DNA of 11,851 bases from GWF2-38-10 sp964527595 (GTDB lineage Bacteria > Babelota > Babeliae > Babelales > RVW-14): NCBI GenBank assembly GCA_964527595.1, contig CAZGPI010000022.1, forward strand, positions 1 to 11,851, read 5' to 3'. How positions within the stretch are numbered: the stretch's first letter is position 1; each line of letters starts with the position of its first letter. The notes below the pieces were generated by a model. It saw nothing but the letters and a program-made list of their open reading frames with translations. It had not been told where the DNA came from and did no database searches. Shown here piece after piece: positions 6,256 to 11,851 of this stretch. The translations under genes and the position numbers were made by a program.

Positions 6256-7467
6256 TTATGTATCTAATAATGCCTCAACAGGATTAAGTTGCGAAGCTTT
6301 GTAAGCAGGGTAGTAGCCAAAAAATAGGCCGATAAGTGCCGAAGAGCTTAATGATATAATAAGAGCCGACTTTGAAATAAAGATTGGCCAACCGAGCATA
6401 AAGCCAATGGCCTCTGAAGCTCCAATCCCCAAAAGCATTCCGACCAATCCGCCGGTAAGGCAGATGGTTACTGCTTCCAATATAAATTGAATGAGAATTG
6501 CTTTTGTTGTGGCGCCGAGTGCCATGCGGATACCGATTTCTTTGGTACGTTCAGTAACACTCACCAGCATGATATTCATGATGCCTATACCACCGACAAG
6601 TAGTGATATTGATGCAATAATCAAAAGCAACAAGTTAAGCACTTGCGAAGCGGCATCTGATGCTTGTGAAATATCGTCTTGAGTAAAGAACGTAAAATCA
6701 TCTTCATCTTTTTCACCGAGGTTGTGTTTTTGGCGCAAAATAGATTTTATGAGGGTTGCGGTAGTTCCCATACGTTCTTTGGTTTTGGTTGATAATAAAA
6801 TTGCTGAATAATTAAGTTTACCCATTAACTTTCTTTGGACCGTTTTGATTGGTGCAAATATAATGTCATCCTGATCGCGACCATCGGGCATCTTGCCTAA
6901 TTCTTCCAAAATACCAATAACTTTGAATGGGAGTCTTTTTATGCGAACCGTTTTGCCTATTGGATTTTCTTTACCAAAGAGTTCACGGGCGACAACCGTT
7001 CCTAGGATGGCCACTTTATTGCCAGCGCGTACGTCTTGTTCGGTAAAAAATTCTCCTGAGGTTAGCTTCCAATTTCGTATGAGTGTGTAATCCTGATTAA
7101 CGCCACCGACCGTTGTTTGCCAGTTTGCGCCTTCAGATACCGCTTTGATGGGGAGCATAACGCCGGGAGAAATATACGCAATATCGTCACATTCGTGGAT
7201 TATTGCGGCTAAATCAGCAGGCTTTAGGGTTAATGCGGCGCCAGCTCGTTGGCTTATATGTTTAGGGGATGAGCCTAGGACAATGATGAAATTACTTCCA
7301 AGCTTTTCAATTGTTTGACTAACTCTGACTTTTGCTCCTTGGCCGATGGACATAACGGCAATGATTGAGACGACGCCGATGATAATGCCGAGCGTGGTGA
7401 GGAGTGATCGGACTTTGTGATTTTTTAGTGATCTAATTGCGGAGGTAAAGAGTTGATAAAAATTCAT
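6256..7467 (-). CDS. MacB-type ABC transporter permease
   Basis: This is the membrane subunit of a MacAB/LolCDE-superfamily (type VII) ABC system. These carry no substrate through the membrane themselves but drive periplasmic extrusion. There are 403 residues. A first membrane helix spans about 21-41 (SLLTTLGIIIGVVSIIAVMS), followed by a large periplasmic domain (about 45-270), then three C-terminal helices (about 277-303, 325-356, 367-385). The family signature VTERTKEIGIRMALGA (304-319), the cytoplasmic coupling loop, is intact, as is NPVEAL near the end. AAGGA (7472-7476) sits 4 bases before the ATG. It follows the ATPase gene in transcription order, but 301 bases of palindromic repeats separate them. 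E. coli MacB fuses the ATPase and permease; here they are split, as in many bacteria. It ends 3 bases from the convergent 5827 gene with no visible terminator. Confidence 0.9.
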   Translation of the reverse strand: MNFYQLFTSAIRSLKNHKVRSLLTTLGIIIGVVSIIAVMSIGQGAKVRVSQTIEKLGSNFIIVLGSSPKHISQRAGAALTLKPADLAAIIHECDDIAYISPGVMLPIKAVSEGANWQTTVGGVNQDYTLIRNWKLTSGEFFTEQDVRAGNKVAILGTVVARELFGKENPIGKTVRIKRLPFKVIGILEELGKMPDGRDQDDIIFAPIKTVQRKLMGKLNYSAILLSTKTKERMGTTATLIKSILRQKHNLGEKDEDDFTFFTQDDISQASDAASQVLNLLLLIIASISLLVGGIGIMNIMLVSVTERTKEIGIRMALGATTKAILIQFILEAVTICLTGGLVGMLLGIGASEAIGFMLGWPIFISKSALIISLSSSALIGLFFGYYPAYKASQLNPVEALLDT

Positions 7468-7549
7468 GGCGTCCTTATTTTTTCATCCTAATTTGGCACT
7501 TTTTGCGTGATTAACAATGGTTAAATTTGCGAATTATTTGTCCTGTTTT

Positions 7550-7581
7550 GTCATCCCGGACACCGATCCGGGATCCATCTT
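7550..7581 (+). repeat. REP-like palindromic unit, copy 1
   Basis: This unit starts gtcatcccgg and ends gatccatctt. It holds a hairpin with an 8-base stem, ATCCCGGA (7553-7560) and TCCGGGAT (7567-7574), and a 6-base loop. It is inverted relative to the unit at 7641-7672, so the pair can also form a longer, near-perfect stem of about 30 bases. Confidence 0.85.
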
Positions 7582-7640
7582 ATCAATGGTTTTTTCAAAA
7601 TTTATTATTTCAATAGATCTTGTTTGTCGACTGTTTTGCA

Positions 7641-7672
7641 AAGATGGATCCCGGATCGAGTCCGGGATGACA
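7641..7672 (-). repeat. REP-like palindromic unit, copy 2
   Basis: This is the inverted partner of the 7550 unit. The hairpin is ATCCCGGA (7648-7655), loop TCGAG, TCCGGGAT (7661-7668). It matches copy 1 except in the loop. Confidence 0.85.
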
Positions 7673-7702
7673 AGCAAGAACTATTGGTTATTTAAACATC
7701 CT

Positions 7703-7737
7703 AAGATGGATCCTGAATCAAGTTCAGGATGACAAAA
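7703..7737 (-). repeat. REP-like palindromic unit, copy 3 (diverged, stem kept)
   Basis: It has the same orientation as copy 2. The hairpin is ATCCTGAA (7710-7717), loop TCAAG, TTCAGGAT (7723-7730). Two stem positions differ from copy 2, and both are matched by changes in the opposite arm, so the stem stays perfect. Confidence 0.85.
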
Positions 7738-7768
7738 TAGGATACGTTTTTTTCACTTTTTTCTTTTT

Positions 7769-8461
7769 TTAAATAAGGCTTCTGCCAGGTTTATCTGCAA
7801 TTATCTTACCATCAACCAATTCAATAATACGTTTAGCCTTAGCCGCGATGCTCGGCTCATGGGTGACAATAATAATCGTAACGTTGTGATTGGTGTTAAG
7901 CTCATTAAAAATCTCAAGAATCGTTTTGCCGGTTTCGGTATCCAAGTTACCCGTTGGTTCGTCGGCAAGTATTATTGAGGGTTGATTAACAAGTGCACGT
8001 GCAATGGCAACACGTTGTTGTTGCCCGCCAGAAAGTTGGTACGGATAATGTTCCATTCGATCAGCCAAGGTTACAAGCTCAAGAAGTTTTGCCGCTTCTT
8101 TGCGTGCTTGTGTTTCATTTATGCCCGCATAAAGCCGCGGTAAAGCAACGTTATCAAGGGCGGTAAGATCAGGGAGAAGGTGAAATTTCTGAAAAACAAA
8201 TCCAATTTTTTGGTTGCGGATCCCTGCAAGTTCATCGCGTGTTGCCGTTGAGACATTGATACCATCAAGGATGTACTCACCTTCGGTTGATACGTCAAGG
8301 CATCCTAATAAGTGCATAAGCGTTGATTTACCAGAGCCGGAAAATCCGGTTATTGCAACAAATTCACCTTTTTCGATAGTCAAGTTTATACCTTTTAGTG
8401 CCATGATTTCGGTATCGCCCATGCGATATAATTTGATGAGATTTTTTATTTCTATAAGCAT
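7769..8461 (-). CDS. MacB/LolD-type ABC transporter ATPase
   Basis: This cytoplasmic nucleotide-binding subunit powers the permease encoded downstream. It has 230 residues, normal for the family. All ABC motifs are visible: Walker A GFSGSGKST (39-47), Q-loop Gln91 in GFVFQKF, signature LSGGQQQR (143-150), Walker B IILADEPTGNLD (163-174), and switch histidine in VTHE (199-202). The FQ-x-F-x-LLP pattern after the Q-loop (90-97) is typical of the MacB/LolD/FtsE group. The ATG follows the adaptor stop after 2 bases, and its ribosome site (minus strand GGGGAA) lies within the adaptor gene, indicating translational coupling. LolD is an alternative name by sequence alone, but the adjacent HlyD-type adaptor favours a MacAB-like exporter. 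Confidence 0.93.
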   Translation of the reverse strand: MLIEIKNLIKLYRMGDTEIMALKGINLTIEKGEFVAITGFSGSGKSTLMHLLGCLDVSTEGEYILDGINVSTATRDELAGIRNQKIGFVFQKFHLLPDLTALDNVALPRLYAGINETQARKEAAKLLELVTLADRMEHYPYQLSGGQQQRVAIARALVNQPSIILADEPTGNLDTETGKTILEIFNELNTNHNVTIIIVTHEPSIAAKAKRIIELVDGKIIADKPGRSLI

Positions 8462-8463
8462 GA

Positions 8464-9705
8464 TTATTTCCCCAATCCGCCTGCAGGTTTTCCAAACATT
8501 CCCTTGAGGAGTAAGTTTTCTCGTTTGATATCATCTACTTCGGTGATGATGTTAGTATCACTGGCAATGCCTTTTTTTACTTCAGTGTTTTTTCCATCGG
8601 TTGCGCCAAATTGGACTTCAACTTGGTTAATTGTTGATGCATCTTGCATTACCCAAAGATATTCTTTGTCCGATTTTTGAACTTTTCCTGCTGAACGTTC
8701 TGGTTTAGTTGCTGTTTTTTCACTTTTTGTTTTATCGGCTTTAACTAATTTTAGGCCCAGTGCTTCGGCCGCATTTTCCAGATAAACAGTATTGATACGC
8801 ATTGCTTTATTAGGCACGGTAATTGCGTTATTGCATTCGGCAACCTTAATGTCAACGTTGACGGTCATTCCAGGCCGAAGGTTGAGATCGGGATTTTGGA
8901 CATTGAGTACCGTATCGTAGGTGACAACGTTGTCGATAATATTAGCTAAGTACTTAACATATTTTACCGTTGCGTTGAATTTCATTTTTGGAAAAGCATC
9001 AACGGCGCAGAGTACATTTTGCCCGTTTTTAACAAATCCAATATCGGCCTCATCGATATCGATATGAGCTTCCATATCGGTAAGATCTTTGGCTAAGGTA
9101 TAGAGTGCCGTGGCCTGAAATTGTGCGGTGACCATTTGACCAAGGTCAACCATTTTTGAGATTACAATACTGTTTTCAGGTGCTCTGACAAAAAGATTTT
9201 CGTATTGTTTTTTATTGAGTTCAAGTGTTGCAACCAATTTTTCCACGCGTGCTTTGGTAATTTTGTAAGTTTGGATAATTGCATCAAATGCATTTTGTGA
9301 AATTTGTCCGGCATTATAAAGTGCTTTTTGGCGGCTATAGAATTTTTCTTGAAATTCAAGGTTGGCACGGGCTTCAGCCAGATCGGCAGTTGTTTTTTTT
9401 ACTTCGCTATCACCAACGCCGTCATCAAGAGCAATGAGCATTTGATCTTTTTTTACTACGTCATTATCTTCAGCGTATATTTTGACAACTCGGCCAGCCA
9501 CTAAACTGCCAACGGTTATTTGAACAACGGCTTTAAGTTTGCCGGAGGCATTAACGTATTGGACCAGATCGCGTGTTACTGCCTTTTCGGTTCTTATTGG
9601 GTTGACCGGAATATTCGATTTCTTTTTCTTTAGATAAAGGAATGTCCCTGCACCGAGACTTGAAATAGTGATGAGAATTATGATTGGATTTCGCAATAAA
9701 TTCAC
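8464..9705 (-). CDS. MacA-like periplasmic adaptor (membrane fusion protein)
   Basis: This 413-residue adaptor should bridge the inner-membrane permease to an outer-membrane channel. An N-terminal membrane anchor spans about 7-25. The barrel-sandwich halves lie at about 62-96 (GSLVAGRVVKIYAEDNDVVK) and 170-193 (NLFVRAPENSIVISKMVDLG). Between them a helical hairpin (about 98-168) is rich in charged residues. The beta-barrel domain follows (about 205-290, with NPDLNLRPGMTVNVDI), then a membrane-proximal domain interrupted by a Lys/Thr-rich stretch (about 321-347). The start is GTG at 9703-9705, supported by AAAAAGGGG at 9711-9719 with 5-base spacing. The 3' end is 2 bases from the ATPase gene. 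The anchor has no lipobox cysteine. Part of its ribosome site lies in an inverted repeat that may hide it in the message. Confidence 0.88.
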   Translation of the reverse strand: MNLLRNPIIILITISSLGAGTFLYLKKKKSNIPVNPIRTEKAVTRDLVQYVNASGKLKAVVQITVGSLVAGRVVKIYAEDNDVVKKDQMLIALDDGVGDSEVKKTTADLAEARANLEFQEKFYSRQKALYNAGQISQNAFDAIIQTYKITKARVEKLVATLELNKKQYENLFVRAPENSIVISKMVDLGQMVTAQFQATALYTLAKDLTDMEAHIDIDEADIGFVKNGQNVLCAVDAFPKMKFNATVKYVKYLANIIDNVVTYDTVLNVQNPDLNLRPGMTVNVDIKVAECNNAITVPNKAMRINTVYLENAAEALGLKLVKADKTKSEKTATKPERSAGKVQKSDKEYLWVMQDASTINQVEVQFGATDGKNTEVKKGIASDTNIITEVDDIKRENLLLKGMFGKPAGGLGK

Positions 9706-9710
9706 GGGAT

Positions 9711-9719
9711 CCCCTTTTT
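9711..9719 (-). promoter_or_regulatory. Shine-Dalgarno site deciding the GTG start of the adaptor gene
   Basis: On the minus strand AAAAAGGGG lies 5 bases before GTG (9703-9705). There is no ATG nearby in frame, so this site fixes the unusual start codon. Confidence 0.7.
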
Positions 9720-9802
9720 GTCATTTGGCCTTTTGCCTTGTCATCCCGGGCTTGATCCGGGATCCATCTTTATTTTACTAAAAAATCAGCATGACAAAAA
9801 GG
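9713..9802. repeat. 12-base inverted repeat around a REP unit, overlapping the adaptor ribosome site
   Basis: CCTTTTTGTCAT (9713-9724) and its exact complement ATGACAAAAAGG (9791-9802) flank the REP-like unit at 9740-9770. In the minus-strand transcript the arms would pair, covering AAAAAGG of the adaptor's Shine-Dalgarno site. The right arm also resembles the outer end of an inverted REP unit, so this may be a paired element with one half lost. Confidence 0.6.
9740..9770 (+). repeat. REP-like palindromic unit, copy 4
   Basis: This unit starts gtcatcccgg and ends gatccatctt, as in the 7550 copy. Its hairpin is ATCCCGG (9743-9749), a 7-base loop and CCGGGAT (9757-9763). It lies in the 137-base gap between the barrel protein gene and the adaptor gene. 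Confidence 0.85.
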
Positions 9803-9842
9803 CTCATTATTGACAAACATTTTCTCTTTTTCTTCTTCTCGG

Positions 9843-10856
9843 TCAAAAATCCACGCCAAATTTAACGGTGACGTTCAAGCGGTCAATCAAATCATTGTGA
9901 TTTGGAATAATTGCATTTGCACCCAATGAAACATATGATGGAAATTTACCACATCGCATACGCCAACCAATGTCGTAAAATAAATTAAAAATTGAGGCAG
10001 CTGAATCAATTGGCGGAGGGTTGGCTGTTAGCGTTGTATCAATAAATGAATGCTTTATGCGCGGTGTAATAAAATACTGAACGCCAATATCGCTAACAAA
10101 ATGCTTAAATTTGGATACTAAGCCGGACTGAATTTTATACATTTGGCCGGCGTGTCTTTTTAGCAAAATAGGAATATCCGTTACTGTTTTCCATCCATCA
10201 GAAGTGCTGGAAAGTATGCCAGCAGCTTTGCGGGCTTCATGGAATGTAACATCCGCTTCAGTAAGCCAGTCAATTTTATGCCGAGGCCGATCCCAGAGAT
10301 GTACAACGAGTGCGCTACCTAGCCCCCACGCAAAATGGTCGTCAAACCAAATGTTATAACGCGATTTACCATCGTGAAATAATACACGTTTTGTCGTTGG
10401 AATTATTCCTAACACATAGCCGTCAAGTTGAAACCTTTTTTTCTTGATCGCAGACCATCCAACCAAGAGCGGAACATCTGCAATAGTGGCCGATGAAGCA
10501 TAGCGCAAGTATCCATTCCTTATTGATGAAAAAACAAGCGGAGTGTAAATTTCTCCATACAGACCACGTAATATCTTGTCTGCGTCGACGCGTCCATGAG
10601 CAGCTACACCTTCCAAAAATGAAGCGCCAGCTCCATAAGAAGACTGCTGATAAGTTGCGAATAAATTTGTTCGCAGATTGCCCTGAATGGATTTACTCTT
10701 TTTCTGTTCGCCAAGTGTATTAGATAAAAAAAGTGGCGCAAATAGATTGTTTGGCGTTGAGTCGATCCACGTTGTTGGCGTATAGGCCTGCATTATAACA
10801 ACATTTGCTACAAATACAATTAACAATAGATATGATTTATGTGAACACATTTTCAT
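9843..10856 (-). CDS. probable outer-membrane beta-barrel protein, family not recognised
   Basis: This 337-residue protein has a signal peptide (MKMCSHKSYLLLIVFVANVVIMQA, cleavage likely after 24). The rest lacks membrane helices and is rich in alternating aromatic or hydrophobic and polar residues with Gly and Tyr (for example YGAGASFLEG, DDHFAWGLGSALVVHLW, VSDIGVQYFITPRI). It ends with NVTVKFGVDF, a terminal strand closing in phenylalanine, the usual beta-signal for barrel assembly. It does not look like TolC: it is too short and has no long helical repeats. There is a second in-frame ATG at 10850; I keep 10856, with a weak AG-rich ribosome site upstream. It precedes the MacA/MacB genes on the same strand by 137 bases, so co-transcription is possible. 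Porin or surface-protein roles are equally open. Confidence 0.7.
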   Translation of the reverse strand: MKMCSHKSYLLLIVFVANVVIMQAYTPTTWIDSTPNNLFAPLFLSNTLGEQKKSKSIQGNLRTNLFATYQQSSYGAGASFLEGVAAHGRVDADKILRGLYGEIYTPLVFSSIRNGYLRYASSATIADVPLLVGWSAIKKKRFQLDGYVLGIIPTTKRVLFHDGKSRYNIWFDDHFAWGLGSALVVHLWDRPRHKIDWLTEADVTFHEARKAAGILSSTSDGWKTVTDIPILLKRHAGQMYKIQSGLVSKFKHFVSDIGVQYFITPRIKHSFIDTTLTANPPPIDSAASIFNLFYDIGWRMRCGKFPSYVSLGANAIIPNHNDLIDRLNVTVKFGVDF

Positions 10857-10953
10857 TCTTATTCTTCTCTTTAATTCAATAAATTGAGCTATTCTGAACC
10901 TTTGAACTCACGTTAGGTTAACAGTTTATAAATTGTCGTCCATCGTTTTTTTT

Positions 10954-11021
10954 GTCATTCTTGGGCTTGTCTCCAGCCTATGCCCTTCGTGGCTATGGCG
11001 GACAGGCCGAGAATCTATCTT
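10954..11021 (+). repeat. expanded REP-like palindrome, decayed
   Basis: The left end (gtcattcttgggcttgtc) and right end (ggacaggccgagaatctatc) echo the ends of the short REP-like units but are separated by a GC-rich insert. ATTCTTGGGCTTGTC (10957-10971) and GGACAGGCCGAGAAT (11000-11014) pair with a few mismatches and a bulge. A second block at about 11040-11075 (GGCCTGCCGAGCC, then GCGAAGG) looks like a partial inverted relative. Confidence 0.55.
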
Positions 11022-11133
11022 AATCTTTTTTAATCTTACGATGGCCTGCCGAGCCGAAGCCTTGGCGAAGGATGGGTGCTCGATCCACAATTGTCAAAAG
11101 TGGTTTTATGCATGTATTTGCAAAGCTCTTTTT

Positions 11134-11153
11134 GTCATCCTGAACTTGTTTCA
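11134..11153 (+). repeat. broken REP-like unit
   Basis: The bases gtcatcctgaacttgtttca match the left half and loop of the diverged REP unit type seen at 7703-7737. The expected closing arm (caggat) is missing; unrelated sequence starts at 11154. This is probably a truncated copy. Confidence 0.5.
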
Positions 11154-11237
11154 CAGCTGTCCGAAGCGTTGAAATTCGTTTTGTATTGTCCTTCCTATAT
11201 TTCATAATTTCCATATTGTTACCGCCGTTCGTGGTGA

Positions 11238-11301
11238 GCGCAGTCGAATCCACTGCCCGCAGGGCACGGCGCACCTAAAGAACGTACTCATTCGACTGCG
11301 C
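11238..11301. repeat. perfect 12-base inverted repeat enclosing a small hairpin
   Basis: GCGCAGTCGAAT (11238-11249) pairs exactly with ATTCGACTGCGC (11290-11301). Inside is a small hairpin, TGCCC GCA GGGCA (11254-11266). The neighbourhood is GC-rich relative to the window. It differs from the REP-like units and looks like a second repeat family. Confidence 0.6.
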
Positions 11302-11354
11302 CCTAAAAAGGGCTTCGCTCCCAGCCACTATAAAAAAAGACTTATTTGCAAATA

Positions 11355-11382
11355 TAGACAGCCATATTTTTAGCCGTATACT
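11355..11382 (+). promoter_or_regulatory. sigma70-like promoter of the 11433 gene
   Basis: TAGACA (11355-11360), a 16-base spacer, and TATACT (11377-11382); each hexamer is one base off consensus. The leader to the GTG at 11433 would be about 44 bases. Confidence 0.45.
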
Positions 11383-11432
11383 TTGGGCATTAAATTTAAA
11401 TTACATGGTCCATAGATATATAAGGAGTTTCG

Positions 11433-11851
11433 GTGAACGTACCTAAAAAAGTTTTTATATTTTTTTGTATCATATGCTGGTTTGGGGCAAATGAAATTGC
11501 GTTGGCTGAGGATATTGAGCCAGGAAATATTTCCATTGCTGCCACGTTAGATGTTGGTGACAAAGAAAAAATAACGGCCGCATTCAGAGCATTTTATAAA
11601 GATAACCCATGGGGTTTTATGCAAAAAACTCTGGTCGAGTGGCCGAATGATGCATTAATGAGCCGATCGGCGTTATTTTTGGATGCATTATGTTTTGGCT
11701 TGGGGGCTGGAGTAGGTATTTTTGTTTCTGGCGGTTTATCCAAAGGCAATGATTCTTTTTTTGAAATATTTATAGTTTTTTTGCTGGCTTCTTTTGGTGG
11801 TGTAATGATAAAAAATTATATTCACAAAAAAATTGCCACGTCTGCTGCGTG
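11433..11851 (+). CDS. exported or membrane protein of unknown function (partial, 3' end beyond window)
   Basis: The frame is open from GTG at 11433-11435 to the window end, 139 codons with no stop. AAGGAG (11422-11427) lies 5 bases before the GTG, a strong ribosome site that justifies this start. The N-terminus (MNVPKKVFIFFCIICWFG, then ANEIALA) is a signal peptide with cleavage likely after Ala25. A short soluble region follows (26-75, with FRAFYKDNPWGFMQKTL), then two hydrophobic segments, about 79-101 (rich in Gly: FGLGAGVGIFVSGG) and about 108-126. If the first segment is a cleaved signal, the rest is a small inner-membrane protein with a periplasmic head. I do not recognise the family, and the C-terminus is not seen. 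Confidence 0.7.
   Translation, partial: MNVPKKVFIFFCIICWFGANEIALAEDIEPGNISIAATLDVGDKEKITAAFRAFYKDNPWGFMQKTLVEWPNDALMSRSALFLDALCFGLGAGVGIFVSGGLSKGNDSFFEIFIVFLLASFGGVMIKNYIHKKIATSAA

Larger units (their letters stand above)
7468..7768. other. gene-free spacer between MacB-type permease and ATPase
   Basis: These 301 bases hold the three REP-like units described separately plus AT-rich filler. I see no credible coding region and no clear promoter; the only open frame here runs through the repeats. On the minus-strand transcript the repeats fold into stems between the ATPase and permease messages. They could stabilise the upstream message or lower readthrough into the permease, but this is inference. 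Confidence 0.7.
10857..11432. other. long spacer with decayed palindromic repeats, no convincing gene
   Basis: About 575 bases lie between two divergent genes. I find no coding region I would defend; the open frames here run through repeats. It holds a large imperfect palindrome (10954-11021), a related GC-rich block (about 11040-11090), a broken REP-like unit (11134-11153), an inverted repeat pair (11238-11301), and a promoter near 11355. The GC-rich patches stand out against the AT-rich flanks, suggesting mobile or spreading repeat sequence. Confidence 0.65.

Noticed and set aside
6240..6330. Terminator between the convergent 5827 gene and the permease gene
   Set aside because: Only 3 bases separate the stops, and nearby stems are of about 4 base pairs without a U-tract, so none can be supported.
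7517..7732. Open reading frame on the plus strand in the MacB spacer
   Set aside because: It runs directly through all three REP-like units, its codons (IPDTDPGS, RIESGMT, MDPESSSG) are the translated repeat, and it has no ribosome site. Such frames are common artefacts of these repeats.
7550..7737. CRISPR-like array
   Set aside because: Only three units, in mixed orientation and with unequal spacing (59 and 30 bases), and no cas genes. They are palindromic interspersed repeats.
10933..11274. Two overlapping open frames on opposite strands in the long spacer
   Set aside because: Both lie across decayed repeats, have no convincing Shine-Dalgarno site, and show no protein-like composition.
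1..11851. tRNA, rRNA or other structured RNA genes
   Set aside because: No cloverleaf with conserved T-loop (GTTCRANNC) and CCA-end geometry was seen on either strand, and no rRNA-like stretch.

Overview
This window is AT-rich bacterial chromosome. It carries one housekeeping gene (rsmG), a block of three tandem exported protein-phosphatase-like genes, a MacAB-type export system, an outer-membrane-barrel candidate, and intergenic spacers full of short palindromic repeats. I cannot assign the organism from sequence alone. Several traits fit a host-associated bacterium such as a member of Dependentiae (TM6) or a similar protist symbiont: many proteins with Sec signal peptides of the 'LALILLCSS..LQGM' kind, eukaryotic-type phosphatases made for export, and degenerate 'gtcatcccgg..' repeats. 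This assignment is inference, at about even odds.

Layout. Positions 3-41 look like the last codons of an upstream plus-strand gene, followed at once by rsmG (51-695, +). A perfect 46-bp palindrome (708-753) closes rsmG and the convergent phosphatase block. Positions 764-5635 (minus strand) hold three paralogous genes of 558, 527 and 530 residues, transcribed in the order 5635 to 764 with gaps of -8 and 26 bases, so very likely one operon. Each encodes a signal peptide, a conserved N-terminal segment of about 90 residues, a PPP-family phosphatase core (GDIHG, GDxID, RGNHE, CCHGG, RGHQ) and a proline-rich tail ending near 'PELTPxPE'. A sigma70-like promoter for this operon (5694-5721) lies back to back with a second one (5748-5776) that drives a small secreted protein of unknown function (5827-6252, +).

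From 10856 down to 6256 (minus strand) come an outer-membrane beta-barrel candidate, a MacA-like periplasmic adaptor (GTG start), a MacB-type ATPase and a MacB-type permease. In E. coli the last two are one fused protein; here they are separate genes with about 300 bases of inverted palindromic repeats between them. The adaptor and ATPase are coupled with a 2-base gap. The set should form an inner-membrane ATP-driven extrusion machine, with the barrel protein as a possible but unproven neighbour partner.

Positions 10857-11432 carry no convincing gene but several decayed palindromic repeats. A promoter, a Shine-Dalgarno site and a GTG start then open a new plus-strand gene (11433 onward) for an exported or membrane protein cut off by the window end.

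The most interesting element is the phosphatase cluster: three secreted copies of a eukaryotic-type enzyme, all with the same unusual loss of one phosphate-binding arginine, and with signs of recombination between copies. They are good candidates for proteins acting outside the cell, possibly on a host.
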